Assembly: GCA_945865855.1 (NCBI GenBank)
Contig: CAMBES010000028.1
Location: 1 to 12,687, forward strand
Direction of reading: 5' to 3'
From: Rhizobium sp. Q54
GTDB taxonomy: Bacteria > Pseudomonadota > Alphaproteobacteria > Rickettsiales > UBA1997
Length of the DNA: 12,687 bases
Shown here in pieces: positions 7,192 through 12,687 of the stretch (position 1 is the first letter of the stretch; each line of letters starts with the position of its first letter). The position numbers and the translations under genes are program-made. A model generated the notes under the pieces. The model was given only the letters and a program-made list of their open reading frames with translations. It was not told the origin of the DNA and ran no database searches.

Positions 7192-7761
7192 ATGAAGGGC
7201 TGGGCAAACTATTTTTCAAGCAACAAAAGTCAAGTTTTGAAATCACTCTTTAATAAATTCTTACTCCTTCTCTTCTTTGTCTCCCCAGTTTTTGGAGAAG
7301 AGATTATTCCTCCTTTGGGATCCCTTGGAGATTCACCTTGGCAAGAAAAATTCCAAGATTGGAGTCTTTTTAAAACTAATCGTGGCGACCAAATCGTATG
7401 CTACCTCGCTTCCACTCCGATTAAAACCAGCGGCTCAATTCGTAATCGCGGCGAGTCATTTTTTTTAGTTACTAACATTAAAAATGACGCCGACGAAATT
7501 TCTACCGCCTCTGGCTTCATTTACAAAAATGATTCGGATGTTGAACTCTCTTTCGGCTCAAAAAAATTCTACCTTTTTCCTTACAAAATTCTTGCCTGGG
7601 CTAATGAAAAAAGTGCTGATATCAACATCATTAAAGAGATGCAAAAAAATGCCGATATGGTTGTGACTAGCGTTTCTTCTAACAACAAAATTGCCTATGA
7701 CACTTACTCGCTCATAGGTTTTTCCCAGAGTTACAAGCGGTTAAAAAAAATCTGCAAATGA
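7192..7761 (+). CDS. IalB-like exported protein (invasion-associated locus B family)
   Basis: A 189-residue protein with an N-terminal signal peptide: hydrophobic core about 22-34 (KFLLLLFFVSPVFG), cleavage likely after VFG or GEE. The mature part has the plan of the IalB family. There is an early DWSLF segment, a Cys at 70 in QIVCYL, a beta-rich middle, and a Cys at 188 two residues from the end that could form a disulfide with it. In other alphaproteobacteria IalB-type proteins are periplasmic or outer-membrane-associated; the molecular role is not settled. The call rests on pattern, not a search. An in-frame TTG at 7237 would give a more standard signal peptide, but the ATG has a weak AAGG upstream. 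Its last four bases overlap the next gene. Confidence 0.65.
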   Translation: MKGWANYFSSNKSQVLKSLFNKFLLLLFFVSPVFGEEIIPPLGSLGDSPWQEKFQDWSLFKTNRGDQIVCYLASTPIKTSGSIRNRGESFFLVTNIKNDADEISTASGFIYKNDSDVELSFGSKKFYLFPYKILAWANEKSADINIIKEMQKNADMVVTSVSSNNKIAYDTYSLIGFSQSYKRLKKICK

Positions 7762-8246
7762 AAATTACTTTAATCTCCGCAGTGATTTTTTTGGCATTTT
7801 TCTTTCTGATTATTGTGGCGCGGATGTTTTTTTTCTTCGCCTTAAATCAAGCCCACAAAAACTACAAAAAACTTAAAAAAAATCTTCCCGCTGTACTTAA
7901 ACCGAAAGAAAAATTCTTCGCAAAAAAAGAGGATGAATTACGCAGAAAGCGCGAGATTCCGAGAGCTCATTCCGCGGTTAAAGCGGAAGGTAAAAATCAG
8001 TCCCAGGGTAGTTACGAAATAATTCCATCCGCAGAGCAAGAAGAAAATCGCCAAGAAATGAATAAGGTTGAAATTGTTGATTTTGTTAAACCTATTGGCT
8101 TTTGGACCTCGATGATTTTGGGTCAAAAACTAACTTACCTCATTCAATCCGCACAAACTCTTAACAAGCGCGGCAACAAAGGCTTTTGGGTTAGCATGAT
8201 TGAAGCCAAAGATCGCTCAGCTGGAAGACAACATGGCCGCAATTAA
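7758..8246 (+). CDS. Hypothetical single-helix membrane protein
   Basis: I do not recognise a named family. The 162-residue product starts with a membrane helix (about 4-28, very rich in Phe, Ile and Leu). A strongly basic juxtamembrane stretch (about 35-70, many Lys and Arg) suggests an N-out, C-in orientation. A low-complexity polar linker follows. The compact C-terminal part is VKPIGFWTSMILGQKLTYL, then a Lys/Arg-rich tail with a second, similar GFWVSMI segment. The repeated GFW(T/V)SMI motif is the most distinctive feature. The start overlaps the IalB-like stop by four bases (ATGA), so the two are translationally coupled and probably act together at the envelope. The ORF looks real from coupling and composition. 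Confidence 0.7.
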   Translation: MKITLISAVIFLAFFFLIIVARMFFFFALNQAHKNYKKLKKNLPAVLKPKEKFFAKKEDELRRKREIPRAHSAVKAEGKNQSQGSYEIIPSAEQEENRQEMNKVEIVDFVKPIGFWTSMILGQKLTYLIQSAQTLNKRGNKGFWVSMIEAKDRSAGRQHGRN

Positions 8247-8270
8247 GAAAATCCAACTCCCTTAAAACTA

Positions 8271-8292
8271 AGGCCAAAAACTTTTTTGGCTT
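8271..8292. repeat. Inverted repeat after the membrane-protein gene
   Basis: GCCAAAAA (8273-8280) is complementary to TTTTTGGC (8283-8290), and A-T and G-T pairs extend the stem outward. It sits 25 bases after the stop of the hypothetical membrane protein. The stem is mostly A-T and no T-run follows on the plus strand, so it is at best a weak terminator. Confidence 0.35.
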
Positions 8293-8321
8293 CAAAATAA
8301 GATTCATCATTTTCTACCTCT

Positions 8322-8433
8322 TCAATTCCAAAAACATTTGAAGGGATGGGAATTTTTGGGATTCTAATTCGAATTACTTTGAATATTTTATTAACAGAAT
8401 TTCTTCTAAAGGCAGAATTCAAAGAATAGATGA
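8322..8433. repeat. Dispersed 112-bp repeat, copy 1
   Basis: Aligned without gaps to 11082-11193, this stretch matches at 98 of 112 positions by my count. The core 8358-8409 differs at one position only and contains the 12-bp palindrome TAATTCGAATTA (8365-8376). Flanking sequence on both sides is unrelated between the copies, so the unit has defined ends. Mismatches fall 5, 6 and 3 over the three codon phases. No reading frame shows the third-position bias expected of a conserved protein. Confidence 0.85.
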
Positions 8434-8665
8434 ACTGACATCATTTTTTAAACAATTTATCTATCTTAAAATAATGAGTGGAATCAGTCATAATTTTAAC
8501 AATTAATAATTCGCAGATTTTAAGAATGATAAGGGTGAAGATGATGATCTATAGCTTTTCCGACAGAACAAATTCAGATCAGAAATTGATAAATCTGGCC
8601 AAGAAATTTTATCCCGATCTACTAGCAAATCAGTATTTTCTATTTCTAAGAATTGTCTTAACTTC

Positions 8666-8691
8666 TTTAAGGTTTTTTAAAAAACCTTAAA
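8666..8691. repeat. 26-bp perfect palindrome
   Basis: TTTAAGGTTTTTT is followed directly by its exact complement with no loop, and more A residues continue on the right. It lies 62 bases before the DUF1643 start. As DNA it could be a binding site or extrude a cruciform. As RNA it would fold with the central T/A bases as loop, giving an AAGG/CCTT-based stem; no terminator T-run follows on the plus strand. Confidence 0.6.
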
Positions 8692-8753
8692 AAAACCGCT
8701 CTAAAACTTGGCAGGTTTTGTGATTTAATTTCTAGGAATTTCTAAACATCCAG

Positions 8754-9341
8754 ATGAACAAATCGCAAAATTCTCAGATCAAAAATTTCTCTAAATTAAA
8801 TAATAATTTGAAACACGATGCTGGCGGAAAATCTCGTCCGGCCTGGCCAACTGATTCAACAATCACGGCAGTGTTTTCAGAGTGTCAGAAATACCGTTAT
8901 CAGCTTCGTGAAATTTGGGATGAATCAAAACCATTGGTGATGTGGTTGCTCATGAATCCGAGTGTGGCTTGTATTGATTACGCTGATCCAACACTGATAA
9001 GAACTGGTAAATTTACGCGCTCTTGGGGTTGTGGCGGACAGTTAGTCGCCAATGTTCACGCCTATCGCGCCACAGATAAAAACCGATTGCTGGAAGTAAA
9101 AGATCCCGTTGGCCCAGAAAATGATGAGATGATTTTGGAAATGGCCAATGAAGCCAAAACAATTATATTAGCCTTCGGACAACCGCCAAAAATGCTTCGT
9201 TCTCGGGGACAAGATTTGATTAAGTTGCTTCAACATCATTCTGGGCTTTCTTATTTACGTCTCTCGCAAGATGGAACGCCGAGTCATCCGCTTTATTTGC
9301 CGTCGGATCTTACTCCTAAGACTTACCAAGTCAGTTTTTGA
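8754..9341 (+). CDS. DUF1643 domain protein
   Basis: A 195-residue cytoplasmic protein whose body (about 38-185) matches the DUF1643 plan as I know it. The motifs are LMNPS at 66-70, DPTLIR at 78-83, WGCGG at 91-95, RATD at 105-108, GPENDEMI at 120-127, an Ala-Phe-Gly turn at 140-142 and SHPLYL at 177-182. The family is widespread in bacteria and phages and has no established biochemical function that I know. The first 30 residues are polar, Asn/Lys/Ser-rich and probably unstructured; the true start could be internal, but no other Met lies before the domain. It stands alone, with a palindrome upstream and a terminator-like hairpin 88 bases after its stop. The family is often carried on accessory DNA, which suits the repeat-rich surroundings. 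Confidence 0.85.
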   Translation: MNKSQNSQIKNFSKLNNNLKHDAGGKSRPAWPTDSTITAVFSECQKYRYQLREIWDESKPLVMWLLMNPSVACIDYADPTLIRTGKFTRSWGCGGQLVANVHAYRATDKNRLLEVKDPVGPENDEMILEMANEAKTIILAFGQPPKMLRSRGQDLIKLLQHHSGLSYLRLSQDGTPSHPLYLPSDLTPKTYQVSF

Positions 9342-9429
9342 AAATAATAAAAGCTCTTACGGGGCCGCTATAATCACCACAACCAATTAGGTTATTTTCC
9401 CCAAATTTCCCAATTATTTTGTTGCTACT

Positions 9430-9466
9430 AAAGACTCGCGAAGCTATTCGTGAAAAGAGTCTTTTT
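9430..9466 (+). terminator. Probable intrinsic terminator between the DUF1643 and SDR genes
   Basis: AAAGACTC (9430-9437) pairs with GAGTCTTT (9457-9464). Inside it, GCGAA (9438-9442) pairs with TTCGT (9447-9451), leaving a 4-base loop and an AAAA bulge on the 3' side. The stem runs into TTTTT at 9462-9466. This is a good intrinsic-terminator layout for the plus-strand gene upstream. It also argues against the GTG at 9450 as the start of the following gene. Confidence 0.6.
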
Positions 9467-9503
9467 ACTAGAAGGCGTTTCCAAATATACCAAAAAAGTC
9501 ACA

Positions 9504-10214
9504 ATGAATATGCCGCGTTACTTAATAATTGCAGCCAGCAGCTCAATTGGTCAAAAACTAGTTGAGATACTAAAAAATTCACACTGCGAAGTTATCCAAA
9601 CCGCTCGTGATAACTCAAAAATTTCTCCTGATTTTATCTTGGATGCGTCTGCCTTTCTTGCTACCGAAGAGGTCTTTAAAAATATTGGGAATATAGACGG
9701 GGTAGTAAATTTAAGCGGATCCCTTCTTTTAAAAGGAGCTCATCTAACCTCAAAAGAAGATTACTCATCGGTTATAGAAGCTTCTTTAACCACATCTTTT
9801 TCGGTATGTCGCGCTGCAGCAAAATATATGAAAAATGGCGGATCGGTTGTATTAATTTCTTCCGTTGCAGCAATGACCGGACTTCCAAATCATGAGGCAA
9901 TAGCTGCGGCAAAAGCTGGAATCATTGGGCTTGCTCGATCAGCTGCCGCAACCTATGCCGACCAGAACTTACGCTTCAACGTTGTGTCTCCTGGTCTAAC
10001 TGAAACAAACTTAACTAAACAAATTTTTGCCAATGAGAAAGCGCTAGAATTTTCAAGGGCTATGCATCCACTTGGAAGGCTTGGAAGGGCTGAAGAAATT
10101 GCAACGGCAATTGAGTTTTTCTTAGACCCAAAAAATAGCTGGATTACAGGTCAGGTTTTAGGAGTTGATGGCGGATTGAGCTCTTTAAAATCTAAAAATC
10201 TTATTAAGAAATAA
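9504..10214 (+). CDS. FabG-like short-chain dehydrogenase/reductase family protein with altered active site
   Basis: A 236-residue Rossmann-fold protein of the classical SDR type. The order of segments is right: nucleotide-binding loop at 8-16, catalytic-serine strand VVLISS at 115-120, active-site helix with Lys137, SPGLTET at 162-168 and the family C-terminus ITGQVLGVDGG at 214-224. Several key residues differ. The TGxxxGxG loop reads IAASSSIG (first and second Gly replaced), NNAG reads NLSG, and the YxxxK tyrosine is Ile133. A normal NAD(P)H oxidoreductase reaction is therefore doubtful. Similar HEAIAAAKAG versions exist in other bacteria, as far as I recall. The GTG at 9450 would add 18 residues but starts inside the terminator hairpin, so I chose the ATG at 9504; Met at 9510 is also possible. 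The alternative oxidase gene begins 7 bases downstream. Confidence 0.85.
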   Translation: MNMPRYLIIAASSSIGQKLVEILKNSHCEVIQTARDNSKISPDFILDASAFLATEEVFKNIGNIDGVVNLSGSLLLKGAHLTSKEDYSSVIEASLTTSFSVCRAAAKYMKNGGSVVLISSVAAMTGLPNHEAIAAAKAGIIGLARSAAATYADQNLRFNVVSPGLTETNLTKQIFANEKALEFSRAMHPLGRLGRAEEIATAIEFFLDPKNSWITGQVLGVDGGLSSLKSKNLIKK

Positions 10215-10221
10215 ATTTTTT

Positions 10222-10854
10222 ATGAAAATAAATAATGGAATAAATTCAGATTTAAATATTTCTAATCACCACAAGCCCAATGGCTTTAAAGATCATTTCG
10301 CATTTCTTTTTGTAAAAATTTTGCGTTTTTTTGCCGATACTTTTTTTGCTAAAAGATACGGACATAGAGCTGTTGTTTTAGAAACTGTTGCAGCTGTTCC
10401 TGGAATGGTTGGAGGAATGTTACAACACCTAAAATCTCTTCGCCGCATCACTGATGACAATGGGTGGATAAAAACTTTATTAGATGAAGCAGAAAATGAA
10501 CGCATGCACTTGATGGCATTTATTGAAATTGCAAAACCAAGCAAGTTAGAGCGTCTATTAATAATAATTGTGCAGGGCGTTTTCTTTAATCTTTTTTTTC
10601 TGCTTTATTTAATTTCACCAAAAACTGCGCATCGCATGGTGGGCTATTTTGAAGAAGAAGCTGTAATAAGTTACACCAACTATTTAGCTGAAATTGATGC
10701 GGGCAATCATGCAAACGTTGCCGCTCCTGAAATGGCAATTAAATATTGGAATTTATCCAAAGACGCCACTATTAGAGAAATGATAATTGCTATACGCGGC
10801 GATGAAATGAATCACCGAGATGTTAATCATTTTTTTGCCAACTCAATTAAATAA
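10222..10854 (+). CDS. aox: Alternative oxidase (ubiquinol oxidase, di-iron carboxylate)
   Basis: A 210-residue interfacial membrane protein that would oxidise ubiquinol and reduce O2 to water without pumping protons. All ligand motifs of the di-iron centre are present: LETVAAVPGMV with Glu54; EAENERMH with Glu93 and His96; YFEEEAVISY with the Glu144-146 cluster and the conserved Tyr151; and GDEMNHRDVNH with Glu195 and His198. The match to plant and mitochondrial AOX runs through the whole domain, including KSLRR, VQGVFFN and LISPKTAHRMVGY. There is no long transit-peptide-like leader. In the last motif the usual Ala before Asp-Glu is Gly. It follows the SDR gene by 7 bases and is probably co-transcribed. 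The symbol aox is descriptive. Confidence 0.95.
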   Translation: MKINNGINSDLNISNHHKPNGFKDHFAFLFVKILRFFADTFFAKRYGHRAVVLETVAAVPGMVGGMLQHLKSLRRITDDNGWIKTLLDEAENERMHLMAFIEIAKPSKLERLLIIIVQGVFFNLFFLLYLISPKTAHRMVGYFEEEAVISYTNYLAEIDAGNHANVAAPEMAIKYWNLSKDATIREMIIAIRGDEMNHRDVNHFFANSIK

Positions 10855-10866
10855 TTCTTACTCGGG

Positions 10867-10931
10867 CTCTTCTGTTGAGAAAATGAAGAGAGGCAACTAG
10901 TTTTGAAGAGTTTGATCTAAAACTAGATCAA
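10867..10931 (+). other. Two hairpins downstream of the alternative oxidase gene
   Basis: The first pairs CTCTTC (10867-10872) with GAAGAG (10885-10890) over a 12-base loop. The second is a perfect 8-bp stem, TTGATCTA (10912-10919) with TAGATCAA (10924-10931), around the 4-base loop AAAC. They begin 13 bases after the oxidase stop. Neither has a T-run of terminator length after it. They could mark the 3' end of the SDR-oxidase mRNA or a small structured RNA. Confidence 0.45.
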
Positions 10932-11081
10932 GAAACATAGATTCAAACATTGGGCAACCTACCCAGTTCAGCCTATTAGATAAAGCACAGACCGAGTAAT
11001 TTGTTGATGAAAGCTTTATATGGAAGAGACTTTACTCCCTGAGAATAAACAGCTTATTACTGACGCTTGTAAACCATTACC

Positions 11082-11193
11082 TCAATTCCAATAGAATTTG
11101 AAAAGATGGAGATTCTTGGGATTCTAATTCGAATTACTTTGATTATTTTATTAACAGAATTTCTTCTAACTTCAGAAATGAAAGAATAGATGA
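11082..11193. repeat. Dispersed 112-bp repeat, copy 2
   Basis: The gapless partner of 8322-8433 in the same orientation, 2760 bases away, with 98 of 112 positions identical. The 12-bp palindrome TAATTCGAATTA (11125-11136) is fully conserved. It ends 80 bases before the LRR start, so it could lie in the promoter region or 5' leader of that gene. Confidence 0.85.
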
Positions 11194-11226
11194 TGTAACT
11201 TATTTAACATAGACAGGTCTTGGTTG

Positions 11227-11243
11227 GATTAATATTTTTAATC
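11227..11243. promoter_or_regulatory. Small inverted repeat upstream of the LRR gene
   Basis: GATTAA (11227-11232) pairs with TTAATC (11238-11243) across a 5-base TATTT spacer, 30 bases before the start codon. The size and A/T-rich centre would suit an operator overlapping a -10 region, but no matching -35 is clear. A chance palindrome is possible in such AT-rich DNA. Confidence 0.3.
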
Positions 11244-11273
11244 TAGCTTGAGTTGTCTTGAACCTAAAAAATT

Positions 11274-12443
11274 ATGAAAGCAGCAAAAGATTTTATAAAT
11301 GGATTATTAAGTCGATCTGGCCAACTAGTTGGGGCTCAAGATGATTTTGCAAAAAGTCTTCAGGACTGGGTTAAATTAGCCGCCCCCGATGAAATAGGAT
11401 CAAGAACTGAGGCGATAAAAAGAATTATTGAGGCTAGAAATGATAAGAAAATCGAACTCTCATTAAGTGGGCTTAGATTATCATCTATTCCAGAACAGAT
11501 TGGTAATCTTGCTGATTTGGTAAGTTTAAATCTTGGCTCCAACCAGCTAACTACAATTCCTGCGGAGATTGGCAATCTTACTGCTTTAACAAGGTTGGAT
11601 CTTTGCAGCAACCAGATAAATACGCTTCCTGCGGAAATTGGAAATCTCACTGCTTTAAAAAATTTAAATCTGCGCAGCAATCAACTAGAAACGATTCCTG
11701 TAGAAATTGGCAGTCTTGCTTCTTTAACAAACTTAGATCTTGGCTCCAACCGACTAACCACAATTCCTGCGGAGATTGGCGATCTTACTGCTTTAACAAA
11801 TTTAAATCTTGGCTTCAACAGACTGGACACAGTTCCTGCGGAGACTGGTAATCTTGTTGCTTTGACAAATTTAGATCTTGGCTCCAACCGACTAGCTATT
11901 TTTCCTGCGGAGATTGGCAATTTTACTGCTTTGAAAATTTTAGGGCTTAGCCTCAATCAACTAAAAACTCTTCCCGAAGAGATTGGAAATCTTACTGCTT
12001 TGGAAAGTTTAAATCTTTACGGTAACCAACTAACCACGCTTCCTACAAAAATCGGAAATCTTGTTGTTTTGAAGCTCTTGGATCTTCGCTTCAACCAACT
12101 AAATACACTTCCTGCGAAGATTGGTAACCTTGCTGCCTTAAAGGGGTTAAATATTTATGGCAACCAACTAACCACACTTCCTAAGGAAATTGGTAATCTT
12201 ACCGCTCTGACAAATTTGAATCTCGGCTCCAGCAAACTAACCACAATTCCAGACTCTCTACTGAATCCGCCAGAAGGATTGCATCGCAGCATCAACCTCC
12301 AAGTCAATCCAATCTCTACAGACGAAGTTATCAGACTTAGCGCGTTAGCTCGGGCAAGAGGGGTAGCTTTAAACATGTCAATTCAAGATTCTGACGCAGA
12401 TCAGGTTAAATATTTATGGCAACCAACTGAGCACAATTCCTGA
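11274..12443 (+). CDS. Leucine-rich-repeat protein, probably truncated at its C-terminus
   Basis: A 389-residue protein. Residues 1-60 are a helical, charged N-terminal domain ending in EAIKRIIEARNDKKI. Residues 62-339 hold twelve leucine-rich repeats. Eleven are exactly 23 residues, with the plan LxLxxNxLxxLPxEIGNLxxLxx, the most common bacterial/eukaryotic-like LRR spacing. Residues 340-377 form a non-repeat cap (NPISTDEVIRLSALARARGV). The last 12 or so residues come from repeat DNA read in the wrong frame and end at a TGA, so the natural C-terminus seems lost. No signal peptide or membrane helix is present. LRR proteins of this kind in intracellular bacteria are often secreted effectors that bind host proteins; that role is inference. 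A near-identical TAAAAAATTATGAAAG-like leader precedes this gene and its downstream paralogue. Confidence 0.85.
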   Translation: MKAAKDFINGLLSRSGQLVGAQDDFAKSLQDWVKLAAPDEIGSRTEAIKRIIEARNDKKIELSLSGLRLSSIPEQIGNLADLVSLNLGSNQLTTIPAEIGNLTALTRLDLCSNQINTLPAEIGNLTALKNLNLRSNQLETIPVEIGSLASLTNLDLGSNRLTTIPAEIGDLTALTNLNLGFNRLDTVPAETGNLVALTNLDLGSNRLAIFPAEIGNFTALKILGLSLNQLKTLPEEIGNLTALESLNLYGNQLTTLPTKIGNLVVLKLLDLRFNQLNTLPAKIGNLAALKGLNIYGNQLTTLPKEIGNLTALTNLNLGSSKLTTIPDSLLNPPEGLHRSINLQVNPISTDEVIRLSALARARGVALNMSIQDSDADQVKYLWQPTEHNS

Positions 12444-12509
12444 GGAAATTGGCAATCTTACTGCTCTGACAATTTTAAATCTTGGCTCCAGCAAGCTAAA
12501 CACGATTTC
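12404..12509 (+). repeat. Out-of-frame copy of LRR repeat DNA
   Basis: This stretch aligns without gaps to 12145-12250 inside the LRR gene, with about 93 of 106 positions identical. The first 25 or so bases match exactly. The offset is 259 bases, which is not a multiple of three, so the copy is out of frame with the gene. Read in its own frame it gives a good LRR (LNIYGNQLSTIPEEIGNL) that stays open to a TAA at 12538-12540. Confidence 0.85.
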
Positions 12510-12611
12510 ACAAAATTTATTGACCACCCGAATTATCTAACAAGGTTCTATTTGGGCAACGGTTCCTGGAATGGCGCTAAACTAATACAAAAAATAATTA
12601 AAAAATTATGA
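12444..12611 (+). pseudogene. Severed C-terminal end of the LRR gene
   Basis: Continuing the LRR gene's own reading frame past its TGA gives 55 more open codons, ending at a TGA at 12609-12611. The first part is mis-framed repeat DNA. From about 12513 the frame reads like ordinary protein (KFIDHPNYLTRFYLGNG, then a Lys/Ile-rich end KKL). Its stop forms an ATGA overlap with the start of the next LRR paralogue. I infer that the ancestral gene ran through to here and that a single in-frame stop, brought in by the misplaced repeat copy, now cuts it. Readthrough or reinitiation cannot be excluded. Confidence 0.55.
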
Positions 12612-12687
12612 AAGAAAACTTATCGGACCTGCCCATTCCCCAAGCTGGCATTGAAGATAATTTTGTAACCGGTCTTCAGGCTTGGGT
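12608..12687 (+). CDS. Second LRR-family paralogue, N-terminus only (cut by window edge)
   Basis: The 26 complete codons visible share the N-terminal pattern of the upstream LRR gene: G-x-(E/Q)-D-(N/D)-F-x-x-x-L-Q-x-W at residues 14-26, against residues 20-32 of the first protein. The DNA leader around the start codon (TAAAAAATTATGAAAG at the first gene, TTAAAAAATTATGAAAG here) is also nearly the same. This points to a tandem duplication. The rest, presumably more leucine-rich repeats, lies outside the window. Confidence 0.65.
   Translation, partial: MKENLSDLPIPQAGIEDNFVTGLQAW

Larger units (their letters stand above)
8247..8753. other. 507-base spacer with repeats and doubtful small ORFs
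   Basis: The spacer holds an inverted repeat at 8271-8292 (GGCCAAAAA/TTTTTGGC type), one copy of a 112-bp dispersed repeat (8322-8433) and a 26-bp perfect palindrome (8666-8691). A GTG-started plus-strand ORF of 70 codons (8478-8690) and a 66-codon minus-strand open frame (8440-8243) exist, but neither has a good start or a recognisable domain. I therefore do not call them genes. The area may hold decayed coding sequence. Confidence 0.5.
10855..11273. other. 419-base spacer between alternative oxidase and LRR genes
   Basis: No convincing ORF is seen. From left to right there are hairpins at 10867-10890 and 10912-10931, about 150 bases with no obvious structure, the second dispersed repeat copy (11082-11193), and a short inverted repeat at 11227-11243 just before the LRR gene. 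The 3' end of the oxidase transcript and the LRR promoter must lie here. Confidence 0.5.

Noticed and set aside
8361..8380. TTCGAAT inside the dispersed repeat looks like a tRNA T-loop.
   Set aside because: The flanking bases do not form a 5-bp T-stem, and no acceptor, D or anticodon arms can be drawn around it in either copy.
8243..8440. Minus-strand open frame of 66 codons across repeat copy 1, partly conserved in copy 2.
   Set aside because: No good start codon is present. Other frames through the repeat also stay open, mismatches show no codon-phase bias, and copy 2 diverges and stops early.
8478..8690. GTG-started 70-codon ORF in the spacer before the DUF1643 gene.
   Set aside because: No ribosome-binding site, no recognisable domain, and its end lies in a palindrome. 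It could be a gene remnant but cannot be supported.
9450..9503. GTG at 9450 as the start of the SDR gene.
   Set aside because: It lies inside the terminator hairpin, and the extra 18 residues precede the normal SDR beginning; ATG at 9504 fits the family better.
10901..10920. GAAGAGTTTGATC resembles the 5' end of 16S rRNA.
   Set aside because: The following bases do not match the conserved CTGGCTCAG continuation or any later 16S signature. The bases instead form an 8-bp hairpin, so the match looks like chance.
11457..12290. The 69-bp periodic repeats could be taken for a CRISPR or noncoding tandem array.
   Set aside because: The period is exactly 23 codons and translates into regular leucine-rich repeats in one long frame; there are no unique spacers between exact repeats.
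11360..12376. Several open frames antisense or out of frame to the LRR gene.
   Set aside because: They are shadows made by the regular 69-bp repeat unit, which keeps other frames free of stops.

Overview
The window reads as chromosomal DNA of an AT-rich alphaproteobacterium, most likely an intracellular, Rickettsiales-like lineage. Three things suggest this. The F0 ATP synthase genes stand apart from F1 in the order a, c, b', b. Subunit c closely resembles the Rickettsia type as I remember it. An IalB-like secreted protein and a leucine-rich-repeat (LRR) family are also present. The assignment is inference; no rRNA or tRNA gene is visible to anchor it. Few start codons have a clear Shine-Dalgarno sequence.

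Left part (about 62-7143) is minus-strand housekeeping DNA. In transcription order it holds atpB, atpE, b' and b of F0, then pheT, whose ATG overlaps the stop of b by one base. A HAD-family phosphatase, rpsT, secF and a glutaredoxin 3 follow. Hairpins lie in the atpB-atpE and atpE-b' gaps; the second has a 12-bp stem with a T-rich 3' side and could attenuate transcription after subunit c.

Middle part (7192-9341, plus strand) holds an exported IalB-like protein that overlaps by 4 bases a one-helix membrane protein. A 507-base spacer with repeats and a 26-bp palindrome comes next, then a DUF1643 protein and a probable terminator.

Right part (9504-10854) is a likely two-gene operon: a FabG-like short-chain dehydrogenase whose catalytic Tyr and nucleotide-binding Gly residues are replaced, and a complete alternative oxidase of the mitochondrial/plant di-iron type. 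The oxidase would give the cell a non-pumping ubiquinol oxidase. A 419-base spacer then carries a second copy of the 112-bp dispersed repeat seen at 8322-8433.

The end (11274-12687) is a tandem LRR gene family. The first gene encodes twelve 23-residue repeats and is cut short where a copy of its own repeat DNA sits out of frame. Its original reading frame resumes after the stop and runs to an ATGA overlap with the start of the next paralogue, which the window edge truncates.
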